NCBI RefSeq assembly: GCF_000003815.2
Contig: NC_049992.1
Coordinates: 4,910,481 to 4,974,480 of the forward strand
Direction: 5' to 3'
DNA: 64,000 nt
Origin: Branchiostoma floridae
Lineage: Eukaryota; Chordata; Leptocardii; Amphioxiformes; Branchiostomatidae
In this document: one piece after another, positions 1 through 12,700 of the stretch
How the letters are laid out: every line of letters begins with the position of its first letter
Numbering within the stretch: the stretch's first letter is position 1
Program-made: the position numbers and the translations under genes
Notes under the pieces: generated by a model
The model's database searches: none
Seen by the model: only the letters and a program-made list of their open reading frames with translations
Told to the model about the DNA's origin: nothing

Positions 1-1666
1 AATTATCGCAGTTGTGTGTTCAACAGGACCAAAAACGCTTAACGCGAAATGAAGGCTTAGACCTGGCAGCTTCAGGTCTTACGTTACGTTCCATTGAAGC
101 TGAAACGTGCAATCACGTACTTAGATATGCATATAGAAAGAGATCCTCCAAGTCAGAGTTTGAAAGTCTTAAACTCAGACTCAGACGACACGCTACATCT
201 TTGGATATAATCCTAGAGCCGGGTTCGTTTTGATAGGAGTTTAGACGACGATACCGTGACATTTTGGACGAAAAAGCACATTTGTTTCATGTGAGGATGT
301 TGGTCTAAACGAGTCTGGAGTTGTTTCCTTGTTTATCGAGACAAAGGGACCTTATAAAACCCTTGCTAAGTAAGTCAGATATCATAGCAGCGATACACAC
401 GTACATTTCGGGGTGTTGTACCATTGCGAGCGTTGTATGGCAAGAAACTAAGGTATGTCTAGTTGTGTCATCCCCTTCCGTGAGATTTTACTAGCTCATT
501 TATCTAGTCTAAGCTATCTTATTCTTCTCTGACCCAATCGCCAGCCTGACTCCCAAGTGCACTGATAGACTAGGGTTTCGGCGCGTTGTATCAGTGCGAG
601 CGTTGTCTGGCAAGAAACTAACTGATGGTATTTCTAGATGTGAGATTCCCATTCCTTGAGATTTCTCTCCTTTAAGTAGCTTATAAGATACCAGTATATC
701 TTGGATCTTAGTATTCTCTGACCCAGCCACCAGTCTCTCCAAGGCTGAAGAAACGGTAAGTCTCAGGTAAATATCACCGGAGTGGGCGTGGTTAGCCTTG
801 CGGGGTATAAGCCCACATCAGCCGAGCAATCACAACTGACAGTCATAGGAGTGACTGGGGACTAGCTGCAGGTTACTTCACATTTCTCTGGTGTTTTCAC
901 CAACTGGTTTTTCTTGTTGGACCGGTCCGGATAATTGACCAGTTCGAAAATGAACGGATTATACCGACAGGCGTTCACGTATTTTGGGTCTTACACGACA
1001 AAGAAAAGAACAAGTAGAAGTAGAGGCGAGTTGATAGTAATTTTTACCAGGCTTTTGCGGTCAAACTTGTTGCACGCATGAAGATGGGATTTTAAAACGC
1101 CAATGGACGTCGGATACTCTATAAAAGATGATCATGTGTACCTAGCGAAATGGAAAATTGTTTTAAGGATCGCCCATACATCAGGTTTTGCGTTAAGTAG
1201 GTCCAGGTTCAGACCTGGACCTGAGTCTTTGGACCTGAACCGTACCTGCACTTGAAGTTTTTGTACCGGTACCGAGTACCATTTCAAAAGTGAAGCGAAT
1301 TCTAGAAGGAAATAGTGAAATCTATTTTCATTTTTTCCAGCTAAAATGATTTTAGACATATATGTTTTTTAAATAACTTTCAAAAACGCCCAATGACACG
1401 ATTTGTTAGGCTGTTTAGCGATATGCGTTTTCTGTAAAGGTCTTTGAAATTCGTTGTGGTCTTTGAAGTTCGAAGTGCGTCGATTCACGTACTTTATCTA
1501 TATCTTTATTACCTTCTACAAGAAGGTTGTCTTCGACACTGTTAGCTTAGTTTCTTGCAGGTTTGATACGATAACTCAAAAAGCCTTGAATGAATTGATA
1601 TGATATTCCTTATGTGGGTAAAGAAGGACAAGTGTCATAAAAGACTTCCTTTTTTTAAACGCAAGA
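1..1666 (+). promoter_or_regulatory. 5' flank and probable leader region of gene A
   Basis: No coding gene is seen here. The block is paralogous to the region upstream of gene D (about 37570-38896). A candidate noncoding leader exon ends at 452 with an AAACTAAG/GTATGT donor, and similar donors recur upstream of every gene in the window. A segment of about 150 bp (about 408-555) is repeated in direct orientation at about 578-745; gene D has only one copy (about 37780-37935). A TATAA at 806-810 sits in a stretch that also matches D. Which promoter is used cannot be decided from sequence. Confidence 0.4.
806..810 (+). promoter_or_regulatory. Candidate TATA box of gene A
   Basis: A GGGGTATAAG motif is followed about 30 bases later by sequence conserved with gene D (CACAACT, then ACTAGCTGCAG). 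The matching D motif is TATAAA at 37993-37998. Conservation between the two family 1 genes supports it. The leader-like donor at 452 lies upstream, so this may be a second promoter or chance. Confidence 0.35.
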
Positions 1667-4600
1667 ATGGCGACAACCGAGACCACGCCGCTGCCGAAAC
1701 AAGAGTACGCAAAAGACCTGAGCGCCATAAAACAGAGCTCAAAGCTTCAGCAGGCCCTGCATGAGGATGATGCCAAAGAGGAAGATGTGACTGCCCCAAC
1801 GATTAATTCTGGACATCAACCCTCTGTGTCCAAGGAATACAAGTCGGCCCCAACACGTAAGAAACAAACGTATAAAGTAAAAGAAGAGGTGTCCATCTCT
1901 GAAAAAAATCTTAAAATCCGTCGCAAGGCTGCCGATCGTGAAAAGCATGCATATGAACAAACCATCGTCGGAAAGCAGACTGAATCTGGCCAGTATAGTT
2001 CCGTCCCTAGTGTCTACACCGACCTGAAACCTGCCGCGGTCGGGCCTCGATACCTTAACGTCGGAGATCACGTAGTGGTGTGTTTGGGACATGAATCAGA
2101 ACACACTTACGGTTACCGAGAGGCTGATTTAGTCAGCGAGGGGTATGGGGAAGATCACTGCTCGCACTACTACAAAGACCCAGACGGTGCTTACGGCTGC
2201 GAAGTGCCTGAGGATGTAAACAACGAGAATGAGAAGGAGTCTTGTTCCAACGACTACGACAAACCAGAGGATGCTTACCGGTACAAAGTGCCTGAAGAAG
2301 TAAACAACCGGAATGAGGAGGAGTCTTGTTCCAACGACTACGACAAATCAGAGGATGCTTACCGGTACAAAGATCCTAAGGAAGTCAGCTTTGCATACAA
2401 GACTAAAGGTACGTTACAACAATCTGTACAAAATTTAAAACTCTTTAGATGCAATTTATTATTATAGTATTTTTCATAGCATATTGTAGACAGAGAAAAT
2501 AGTGCAACTACATTTGTCCAATACTATTCAAGTTTCAAAGAAAAACTACAAGCAAGAAAAACAATACATCAAATATTTAAAGCATGCATTTGGTTGACGA
2601 CACATAGGTATAAACAAGAAGACATTGCCACTATCCATATTTTGTAGAAAATGGCTCTTAAACTTGCTTGGCCTGTTGCCATGGCGTACTATTGCGATGG
2701 ATTGAAAGTGCGATGTTTCTGATCTACCTTTACTCGTATTTGATCCTTAAAGAATGCATTTCTGTTTCATCTTAGAACGTGTAGTGGAAATGTGGAGTGA
2801 GTGGAAATTCAGCAAAGTCTGCTGGCTTTCAATGGGATGTGGACTTCTGTTCGTAGCATCAGTTGTCATCGCTGGCATCCTGGCACCTCACTTCCTGATC
2901 ACTTCCGATGGGAGGGTAAGCTACTAGGAAGTCTTGTTTACAGGGCCCGAGTAGCCACATGTATTTGTTTAACTCCCAATTTCATAACTGGAATATCATG
3001 AAAATAATTATAGGGTATGACTTAAAAATTCACGAAACAGAAAATGTAGAAACACAGAAAAGTTGTTGACCGCTCCGTCGAATGTAAGAATGCAATGCGG
3101 CCGCAGCGAGGTCCCGTTACTAGTGGAATGGGGTGTCACAGATATTTCAATGTTGTGCTCTTGTATTTAGGTGGCTTTTGGCTCCAAGCTGCAACAAAAT
3201 GGCACGATGATTCTGGAATCCAGTACTCCATGGAAGACGACATTCTATGAAGAAAACAACTCAGCATTTGACGAGCTCATACTCAGTGACTCGACTCCAA
3301 CGCATTTGCCATTAAAAGTCACATTTCTGCCAAACACTTGTAAGTAATGTTAGTTGAGATCAGTTTACCCTTTTGTTAGCCTCATCATGTCCATAGATAT
3401 CTATTTTGTTGGTGATGCTCTTCTCTAATCGATGATAAGGGTATAGTTTTTTTTTTTTTCTATTTAGCTTCTTACAAAGATCTGGGTGACTGTGCCAAGA
3501 AACCATGCCAACATGGTGGACGCTGTGTGAACAAAGATGGCAGCTACACATGTACCTGTTCACCTGGATGGACTGGACAGAAATGTCAGGAAGGTCAGTT
3601 CCCTCTCTGTAGATGCATTCCCTAATGCTGCTATTTCTCCATCCATTTTTCCTTTCTTTCTTTTTCTTTCTCCTTCTTAATGGGTTCTCGTTTACACAGC
3701 CATAGATAAGTGTAGGTAAGGCGTTCTCAAGGTTTTAGCTTCAAATTTGCCCGCTGCTGCCAAGTGTGACGTTACAACTAGATGGACTGCACAGATATAG
3801 AACTGTCAGCAAGTGGGGGGGGGGGGGGGGGGGGGGCGGAAAATTTTAATTCATTTTTGAACTATTTAGTTATTTAGCTCTTTTTCTCTCTATGTTTAAT
3901 TCTACAGCAACAAAAAATACAGATGTGCATGAAACATTGCAAAACACTTGCAGTGGTACAAGGATGTCATTCCTAACCCTTTCTTATTCACCCAGAAATA
4001 TTCATTGTTATATACTTACTCAACTACACAACTAGATGCTGCTATTGTAAAATATTAACAATATCACTCCCTTACCATTTTCAACACTACTTACTATTAC
4101 AACCTTTCTTATTCATCTAGGTACATGCTCATGATTCAGATACCCATTGTCTAATTAGCCAAACGAATACCCATAGCTATTTTGACAGGTGGTGCTCTTT
4201 TTGATTTCAAATTGATAGTAATTAAGGATTTTCGTCATTTACCTTCTTACAAAGACTTGAATGAATGTACCAAGATGCCATGCCAACATGGACAGTGTGT
4301 GAACCAAGATGGCGGCTACACATGTACCTGCTCACCTGGATGGACTGGACAGAACTGTCAACAAGGTAATGTTTACGTACATTTGTATCTATTTGTTGTT
4401 ACACTCGATACAATGAAATAAGTACCTTTGTGTCTTTTTTTTCCAGAAATCTAAGTAGTTTTTATATCTTTATTTAGAAATGCTATCTAATTCCTTATCC
4501 TATACAGACATCAATGAGTGTAATAGGAACCCATGCCAACATGGACGCTGTGTGAACAAAAATCGTGGCTACAAATGTACCTGCTCATCTGGATGGGCGG

Positions 4601-6936
4601 GACAGAACTGTCAGCAAGGTGAGTTAGTTCTCTAGGCTATGTTTTCCTGACACATTCAACATTTACCATCTAACTTTGACCTGATCTCTCTGGTCTGACA
4701 ATTACACAACATTTCATTCATTACACAGACATTGACGAGTGCATTAAGAAACCATGCCAACATGGACAGTGTGTGAACCAAGATGGTGGCTACACCTGTA
4801 TCTGCTCACATGGATGGATTGGACAGTACTGTAACCAAGGTGAGTTACTTTCGAAGATTTTTTATTCAGAGGAGACTACCTATTTCTGATTCCATGTTCC
4901 TCTTTTCTTCTCATACATTACTGCAAGTTATATATTTTGTGGACACTTGTTAGAATTCTTTAGATGTAATCCGACGTTAAATGTATTGTAATACCATGTC
5001 AATTTGTTATTAGCAAACTATTGTTTGTTAATGCAGTCAAGCCATGTGAAAATGGGTGGACTGGATACAAAAACCACTGCTACAAGCATGTGAGAGAAAA
5101 AGTCGACGGGAACACAGCAAAGTCACGATGCCAGAGATACCCCGGTGCAAACCTTGCGTCCATCACAAGTGCTGGGGAGAACAGCTTCATAGCAGATCTT
5201 ATAAAGGATGGTGGGCAATAATGTTGATATGATTCTTTTTTTTTTTTTCTTTCCATAAATCAATCTGGTTTTGAATTTATTGAAATTAACATTCCTGGCT
5301 AGACCGAAATGGGTACATTGTACAGAAATAACTGCAGACCTGTTACTACAAACCAATGGAGAGTCGCATGAACTCTAAATAGATACTGAAAACACTCAGT
5401 TCGACTCTACTGCCAAAAGATTTAGACCTGGTGCGATTCAGGCATGATTTTTTTTTTAGTCACCAGTTGTAAATAAAAATAGAATATATATAACAATGGG
5501 GGCAATTCAGCCTAGTGCCGCCAGGTTAGCATTTTTAATTGATTGATACCAGACTTTGTTTGGGGAGGCAAAGGGTGGAGGAAGGAAAGGGATTGCCTCC
5601 AGCTTCCAATGCAATAACTAAGACCCACTGCCCTTATGTCTAATGGAATCTGCATGCCAATGTGAAATATGACAAAATAATAATGGATAACAGTTCAAAA
5701 AGATACCTGGATACTAAATATCATGGAAATCCATCGTTCCTGTGTTCCGTTATGCTCCTTGGGAGATTCTGACAAAAAAATGTTCCTGCAGTTCCAGAGC
5801 AAGCTGCTTGGGGTCCTAAACATACATCAACTCTTCTATCCGCCACCAAAAATCAAGACATAGCATGTCCAGGTCAAAACAAAAGATGGAAATTCTACGT
5901 ACTGCAGTACCTTGACCTTAAACTTGACATTGACCTTTGTCTTTTCAGTTCCTACCCACATACCAAATATTATTGTAATGCATCCTAGAGTCTTTGAGTT
6001 ATGCTGACCACAAATATCCGGAAACTCAGACACACCAAAAACTATACGTCAATCTTTCATGGAGGTAACAATGTGATATTCCCTTGAATTTATGAAGCAT
6101 AAATGAGTTGTCTCATCAGTGTCTAAAACTTCATGTTTTCACATAATTCCAGCCCCTAAAGGGAAGACGCGACATGTCGTCTGGTTCGGATTGAGACGCC
6201 ATGATAAACGCTCCTTCAGATTGGTGGATGGGTCACGTCTCACCTACACAAACTGGGCTCCAGGAGAGCCTAACGACAAGCAATGGTGGTTCAAGGGCCA
6301 GGACTGTGGTGTGATATACTCCAGGGTAAGACCATTAATTTTTCTTTTACTCTATTTTGCAAGTATTCCAGCGGAAAAGCTGAAAAAATGTGCAAATTAT
6401 ATAAAAGGACCAAATCTGACACATATGAAGTTGAGTGTATTTCAAACAATGAGGGATCTTCATTTCTGCCTATAATTAGTTTTATCGCAGTTTTAGTTTA
6501 CTGGCCCTGCACTGTGTGCAGCAGGGTACAGACTAATCTCCAAGCAGATCCTACGGTGGCGTAATATACTATCAAAGCCGGCCAAGGAGCGTAGCTTGCC
6601 AAAGTGAGACCATTTGCCACCGGAGGGAAGTTTGATACTATACATTATGCACCGTGGTTCTGGTTGGAGATTAGGTACAGACTTTCTCCCCAAACTATTA
6701 TAATACTGCTACTGTTTTGGTATGCATCTTTAAATCAAGCTTTTTTTTTAGATAAGAGAACCAACAATATAAAAGTGATGTGACATTCCTTGACATTGAG
6801 TATTACTAACCTTCTGATATATTGAACATTTCAACAGAAAGAAGGTGCTGGTTGGGTAGGAGCGGGGGAGAAAGGGCAGTGGGACGACAATTGGTGCAAA
6901 TACTCTCTTTCTTATGTTTGCAAGAAGCCAAAATAA
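1667..6936 (+). CDS. Gene A: type II transmembrane EGF-CTLD receptor, family 1
   Basis: Ten exons: 1667-2408, 2776-2915, 3171-3339, 3480-3593, 4255-4365, 4508-4618, 4729-4839, 5037-5210, 6153-6325, 6838-6936, giving about 647 aa. Phases agree throughout and all junctions are GT-AG. Residues 1-247 are a cytoplasmic tail with YLNV (a Grb2-type YxN motif) and three Tyr-rich 28-residue repeats. Residues about 264-285 are a membrane helix. Residues 295-350 are a stalk with NxS/T sites. Four EGF modules follow (351-499), then a CTLD (500-647) with EPN (bases 6266-6274) and WDD in place of the usual WND. EPN predicts mannose-type, calcium-dependent sugar binding. A Trp conserved in paralogs before VDGS is Leu here. 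The ATG matches gene D in an MATTETT start. It appears intact. A GTAAGT directly after the stop could be a 3' UTR donor. Ligand and pathway are unknown. Confidence 0.85.
3700..3813 (+). pseudogene. Dead EGF exon in an intron of gene A
   Basis: An ACACAG acceptor is followed by a decayed EGF exon of the usual 114-base length. The end keeps the GGATGG/CTGTCAGCAAG pattern of live EGF exons. A stop (TAA) follows the first Cys codon, most internal Cys codons are gone, and the donor is replaced by TGGGG running into a poly-G tract. Confidence 0.7.
3815..3836. repeat. Poly-G tract
   Basis: An uninterrupted run of 22 G immediately follows the dead EGF exon. It is a possible replication or assembly error site and its length should be treated as uncertain. 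Confidence 0.9.
5690..6085. repeat. Dispersed repeat in the CTLD intron of gene A
   Basis: The 942-bp intron between the first two CTLD exons holds a repeat ending in TTTCATGGAGGTAAC. The same kind of sequence occupies the matching intron of gene D (about 44100-44515). Related sequence lies at 39840-40925 and about 60930-61605. No protein is recognisable. It probably predates the A/D duplication. Confidence 0.5.
6535..6673. mobile_element. MITE-like foldback with 10-bp target duplication
   Basis: Termini AATCTCCAAGCAGA and TCTGGTTGGAGATT are inverted repeats. Both sides carry GGTACAGACT (6525-6534 and 6674-6683). The matching gene D intron has one copy of that site and no insert (about 44950). 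A relative with a 9-bp duplication lies at 51827-51994. Target duplications of 9-10 bp resemble Mutator-like elements; that assignment is inference. It lies in the last intron of gene A. Confidence 0.8.
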
Positions 6937-7127
6937 TACAGTAAGTATCAGTCAATTTGCAATCTATTTCGAAAAAAAAACAAGGAACATGAGATCCTGA
7001 GTTGGATCCAGTAAAAGACTGTTGCTCATATTTTCAGAAAACAGAGAAGACGATGTTACAGGACCTTTTTCTGTACTGTAAAGCTAGCACTCAATGGTAT
7101 AGAAGTAGAGTGTTCTGTCCTACTTAA

Positions 7128-10100
7128 GAGCGAATGTCTGTAAGGGTCAAACAATGGTGGCAGGGGTCAAAAAATAGATTTGGCTCATATTTTGCACAGT
7201 GATAGTACTTGGTACACAACCCCTGAAAATAGCTTTCTTTCTGCTCAGAACCTCTCGTTGCCATGGCAACAGGCCAAAGAAGTTTATGGGCCATTTTTCC
7301 AAATTTTGGCATGTAAAAACATGAAAATTGACCAACTTTAGGGCACTAATACTGATCAATGCTTTAACTTAACAACAAAAGCAGAATGTGATGATTAGAG
7401 CAATGCCTAAACTTGCATTAAATAGCAGTAAAGTCAATCTTCTGTAAAATCTATGGTTATGGGCAACCTGAATACAATACACTGTTTTCACGTTGTGAAA
7501 AAACTGAAATTTTGCCCAACTTTGAAGCACTGAAAGTCCGTAAGTGTAAAAATTTTTCGCTTGCAATTCACACCAAATAATAACCCACTAAAGAGCTATT
7601 AGACAAATGCTTGCAAAGTTTGGGTTCTTGTCTTGTTGCTACGCAATCGTCCTTTAAAGTGGGTCAATTTTCATGATTTCGATAATATGTCATTATATGC
7701 CATCTTTGCACAATTATCACTTACAAACCAAACTTGTCCTGTTATTGAAATTTATATGGAGAATACTAGTAAACCAATATATTGTCTATGAAATGCATGC
7801 TTGCAAACGTTGGGATCTTGTTTTGGTGCTCAGCAATTGTCCTTTAAAGTGGGTCAATTTTGATGATTTTGAAAAAATGTCACTTTGTGCTATTTTGTAA
7901 CTATTGTACGCTCCAAACCACACATGTTCTGTAATTGGAATTTACTTGAAAGGTAAACCAATATACTGGCTATGAAATGCATACTTGTAAAGACTAAATT
8001 CTTGTTTTCTTGCTACGCAATTGTCCTTTAAAGTGGGTCAATTTTCATGATTTTGATGATATGTCATTTAGTAACATCTTTGCACAATCATAACTTCCAA
8101 ACCAAACTTGTTCTGTACTTGAAATTTACTTGGAATATAAACCAATATATTGTTTATCAAAGGCTCGCTTGTAAAGTCTGGGTTCTTGTTTTGCTGGTAC
8201 ACAATTGTCCTTTAATATAGGTCAATTTTCATGATTGTGCTAAATTTTGTGTAATCCTTGCACAATCATAACTTCCGAACCAAACTTGTTCTGTAATTGA
8301 AATTTACAAGGAATATAAACCAATATATTGTCTATCAAACGCATGCTTGCACATTTCAGGTTCTTGTATTCTAGCAGAGTATATACATGTCTGAAGTAGG
8401 TTGCATTTGACAGTCTTCTCCACAAATCTTGTTGTCGAAAACAGTTACTGTAATACACATGCCACTGTCTATGTTTTTATAGAGACAATATAACAATGCG
8501 CAAACACAAAATGACCATAACGAAAACAAAAACATTTGTAGGGATTCTACACAAAGTCGTACTCGTCTTCAATTTCGCTGATCAACCTTTCCTTCAGGGG
8601 TCATCCAGTGGCATAAACACATGATTTACTGATACCGTAAGGCTTTTATGCCTAGGTTACACATAGCCGAATTTGGCTCCCGACTCTCTCCCGACTATGG
8701 TTTAGGAGTGATTCGAGAGCTAGTCGGCTGTAGTCGGATGGCGTTCGGCTGAGTCGGATGGCGTTCGGCTGGCGTTCGGCTGAGTCGGCTTGTGTTCGGC
8801 TGCTCCATCCGAATGTTTTGAAATGTTCAAAACATTCGGCTCTGAACGGCAACTCTGGAATGGGTCGATTCGTGGTCGGCTGGTGTTCGGCACGGTCGGC
8901 TATTGTTCGGTTGGTGTTCGGGAGTAAGTCAGCAGTCAAATTAAATCTTAACCACGCCATAAACATTGCTGATTTACTCCCAGATTGATTCCATCTTACC
9001 AATGATTCAACCCAAGACCTTAGACAAATCTCTGGTAACTCATTCCCAAGCAAAAAGACTATTGCCAGAACGTAGACGAATCACTCCCGAACTTCACACG
9101 ACCGACATCCAGCCAAAATAAAAAAGACCCATAAATGCCGCACTGGAGCTATATGTGATCTAAATTTGATCTGTTGGTGATGTTTACAAATAGAACAAAG
9201 GACATTCTTGATTAAAAACGAAAATGAGCACTCTTTTGAAAATCGCTGATTATGTCTATTTCAAGTCGAAAAAGGGTCGGCAATCGGTAGGGAATCAGTC
9301 AGGAGTGATTCGGCAGTCTGCGGCTAGAGGTCAGGATGGTTGGTGATAGGTTAGTTAGCATTTGGGACACAGTCGGGAGTAAGTCATTTACTGGTCGGGA
9401 GGTGTTCGGGAAATGTTCGGCACTAAAAAAAAGGCGTGGCCTAAACTGGTCAGACTACTCCCGAACTACTGCCGACTTGGGTCGGCTAAGAGTCGGCTAG
9501 TGTTCGGGAGCCAAAATCGGCTATGTGTAACCTAGGCATTACGTATGCCGCGGGATTAGCCCTGCATGGGAGGGTGTGTCAGATGCATCCACTTAGAACT
9601 TCCAAACATTCTGATAGCTCTGCAGCTAGATACGCACACTACGTATATACTTGTGTATGACTACAGTCTACAGTCTTATGTTTGCGTCCCACAGTATGGA
9701 CCCTTTGAAGACTTAACTTGTTTCCACATTTGAACACATATCCCCAATCTCAGGGTGTCTTTCTATATATAGTAGCTTACATATAAGACAAACATACAGA
9801 GACGGTGGGCGCCATAGACTTCCTGCAACCTATAATCCCCTGCTTACTGAGTCACGTGTTCTATCTGCATAACGTGACGTCACAACAGCAGTGGATTGTT
9901 CATTCCTTGACAAAGACTGATGCTGTACAGTCGAAAATTTGGGTGAGTCCAATTTTGGTGTTGGAAATTACAGTTCAACTATTTCAAGAAAGACAAACGT
10001 ACATGTTGGTCAACTACTGCAATGTCTGTGGACCATACTCATTTTGAGCAAGGGCAGGAACTTCGGTACGCTTAAGGTTTTTCCACAAATGCTGACTGCA

Positions 10101-11445
10101 CCATGTGTCAAAACTGTTGTCAAAAAAATTTTTTGGATAAATGTAGAGTACGACCTACGTATTGGATCATGTACGTACTCTGCTAGAATACAAGAACCCC
10201 AACTGTGCATAATCATGCATTTGGTAGACAATATATTGGTTTATCATTAAAGTAACTTTCAGTTACAGAACAAGTCATGGTTCGGAAGTTATGATTGTGC
10301 AAGGATTGTACAAATTAAAATTACATATTTGCACAATCATGAAAATTGACCTATATTAAAGGACAATTGTGTACCAACAAAACAAGAACCCAGACTTTAC
10401 AAGCGAGCCTTTGATAAACAATATATTGGTTTATATTCCAAGTAAATTTCAAGTACAGAACAAGTTTGGTTTGGAAGTTATGATTGTGAAAAGATGTTAC
10501 TAAATGACATATCTTCAAAATCATGAAAATTGACCCACTTTAAAGGACAATTGCGTAGCAAGAAAACAAGAATTTAGTCTTTACAAGTATGCATTTCATA
10601 GCCAGTATATTGGTTTACCTTTCAAGTAAATTCCAATTACAGAACACGTGTGGTTTCGAGCGTACAATAGTTAGAAAATGGCCCAAATTTGACATTTTGT
10701 CAAAATCATCAAAATTGACCCACTTTTAAAGACAATTGCTGAGCACCAAAACAAGATCCAAACGTTTGCAAGCATGCATTTCATAGACAATATATTGCTT
10801 TACTAGTATTCTCCATATAAATTTCAATAACAGGACAAGTTTGGTTTGGAAGTGATGATTGTGCAAAGATGGCATATAATGACATATTATCGAAATCATG
10901 AAAATTGACCCACTTTAAAGGACGATTGCGTAGCAACAAGACAAGAACCCAAACTTTGCAAGCATTTGTCTAATAGCTCTTTAGTGGGTTATTATTTGGT
11001 GTGAATTGCAAGCGAAAAATTGTTACACTTACGGACTTTCAGTGCTTCAAAGTTGGGCAAAATTTCAGTTTTTTCACAACGTGAAAACAGTGTAATGTAT
11101 TCAGGTTGCCCATAACCATAGATTTTACAGAATATTGACTTTACTGCTATTTAATGCAAGTTTAGGCATTGCTCTAATCATCACATTCTGCTTTTGTTGT
11201 TAAGTTAAAGCATCGATCAGTATTAGTGCCCTAAAGTTGGTCAATTTTCATGTTTTTTACATGCCAAAATCTGGAAAAATGGCCCATAAACTTCTTTGGC
11301 CTGTTGCCATGGCAACGAGAGGTTCTGAGCAGAAAGAAAGCTATTTTCAGGGGTTGTGTACCAAGTACTATCACTGTGCAAAATATGAGCCAAATCTATT
11401 TTTTGACCCCTGCCACCATTGTTTGACCCTTACAGACATTCGCTC
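7128..11445. mobile_element. 4.3 kb giant palindrome flanked by TTAA
   Basis: Two arms of about 1.3 kb (7128 to about 8450, and about 10115 to 11445) are near-perfect inverted copies, and the same 60-residue open frame appears on opposite strands at both ends. TTAA flanks both sides (7124-7127 and 11446-11449), and the first bases (GAGCGAATG) are mirrored at the end. Each arm contains about four tandem units of 180-195 bp that share GGTCAATTTTCATGATT. Units 2 and 3 keep a version of this site without the insert (about 21416-21435 and 45715-45735). TTAA targeting is typical of piggyBac-type transposition, but no transposase is present. Confidence 0.8.
8649..9538. mobile_element. Nested foldback element inside the palindrome loop
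   Basis: The termini (TGCCTAGGTTACACATAGCC and its complement) form inverted repeats of about 35 bp. The interior is built from GTTCGGCT/TCGGGAG-type short repeats in both orientations. TTA lies on both sides, which would fit a PIF/Harbinger-type three-base duplication. No protein is encoded. The 133-residue minus-strand open frame is low-complexity repeat. Confidence 0.65.
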
Positions 11446-12049
11446 TTAAGACCATTTTCCTGGTTGTTGGATATTATATAGTAGAAAGAAATAAGGAAAA
11501 GGTCAAGGTTGGGAGCAATAAGTTGAATCATTGACCTCCTTGCTTGAATAAGATGGATGTTCAAAATGCAAGATAGAGATCGTTGTCGACACAATAAGGA
11601 TACCGGAACAGTTCGGTCACGCATCTGCATCTACATTCACAAAATAATTCCCTTGCTTCTCTGATATTTCAAGAATATTGCAAGAAAAGATCACAAGAAC
11701 AGAGGACTGGGAGAAAAATGTTGCAATTGCCAGGACTGTATTCACTCCAAGAGACTAACTCACTATCCGGAGTTTGAGAACAATCTAGAAATTTATTTGC
11801 AAACAATTTGAAATAATCTCAAGATTGTTTGAAAGACTCTGGAGAATGTATGAAACAATATGGAGACTTTTCAAAATAGTGTAGAGATTTTTCTTGAAAA
11901 AATCTTGAGATTGTTAAAAATCTCAAGCTATTTCAATTTCCAACAGCACGTGATGGTGGTCATTATGTTTCGTTCTATGGCATGGAAGCTTTTTGCAAAG
12001 TATCAAATCTGTAAGTACTAGCCGTAAAGGGTTAGAAATATTTGTACAA

Positions 12050-12700
12050 AGTGCAGCATTGATCTGTAAGCTGTACTAAGGGCACCAAGGTAATGCATTA
12101 TGTGGCATAAGAATATCTGAAGGAAGTTTAACTTGTCCACATATAATCTAACATATACTTGTATTGAGTTGTTTCTTCCAGTTCATTCTAGTGATGCTGA
12201 AGAAGAGTGATGGATGTCACTTAGAACATCCGTAAGTAAATATCCGTATTTATCCAGTTGTATAGATTGAATTGTATTTGAATTCTGTTTAAAGAATAAA
12301 AGCCTAACCTTCAAAAATGAAGTTTAACTTGTATTTGCGCTCTTAGATTGTCCAAAACAATCTCCAGATTTTTCGATTCCTAATGACATGTGATGCCCCC
12401 CGCTGGGGAGGGGGGCAATATTTGTCCAAAATTGATCTGTAGGTTGTTCTAAGTGTACCAAGGTAAAGGATTATGTGGCATAGAAGAAATATCTGAATGA
12501 AGTTTAACTTGTTCAAATACAATCTAACATATACTTGAATTGACTTGTTTCTGCCAGTTCATTCTAGTGATGCTGAAGAAGAATGATGGATGTCACTCAA
12601 AACACCTCAATTTTTATCCAGTTGTAGAGATTACATTGTATTTGAATATTGTTGACCTGTATGTCTAACTGTCATAAATCAAGTTTAACTTGTGTTTGTG
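12050..12700. repeat. Direct duplication of about 370 bp
   Basis: Two copies are marked by ATTGATCTGTA, a purine-rich middle, and CATTCTAGTGATGCTGAAG near the end. A single copy is present in unit 3 (about 45860-46100). Confidence 0.6.

Noticed and set aside
1739-2092. 117-residue minus-strand frame opposite gene A exon 1
   Set aside because: Shadow of the family 1 tail exon; the plus-strand frame is conserved in gene D.
8652-9053. 133-residue minus-strand open frame
   Set aside because: It lies in the GTTCGGCT-type repeats of the nested foldback and is low complexity.
7128-11445. Identical 60-residue peptide on the minus strand near 7124 and the plus strand near 11449
   Set aside because: It follows from the palindrome arms; no start context, domain or splice support.
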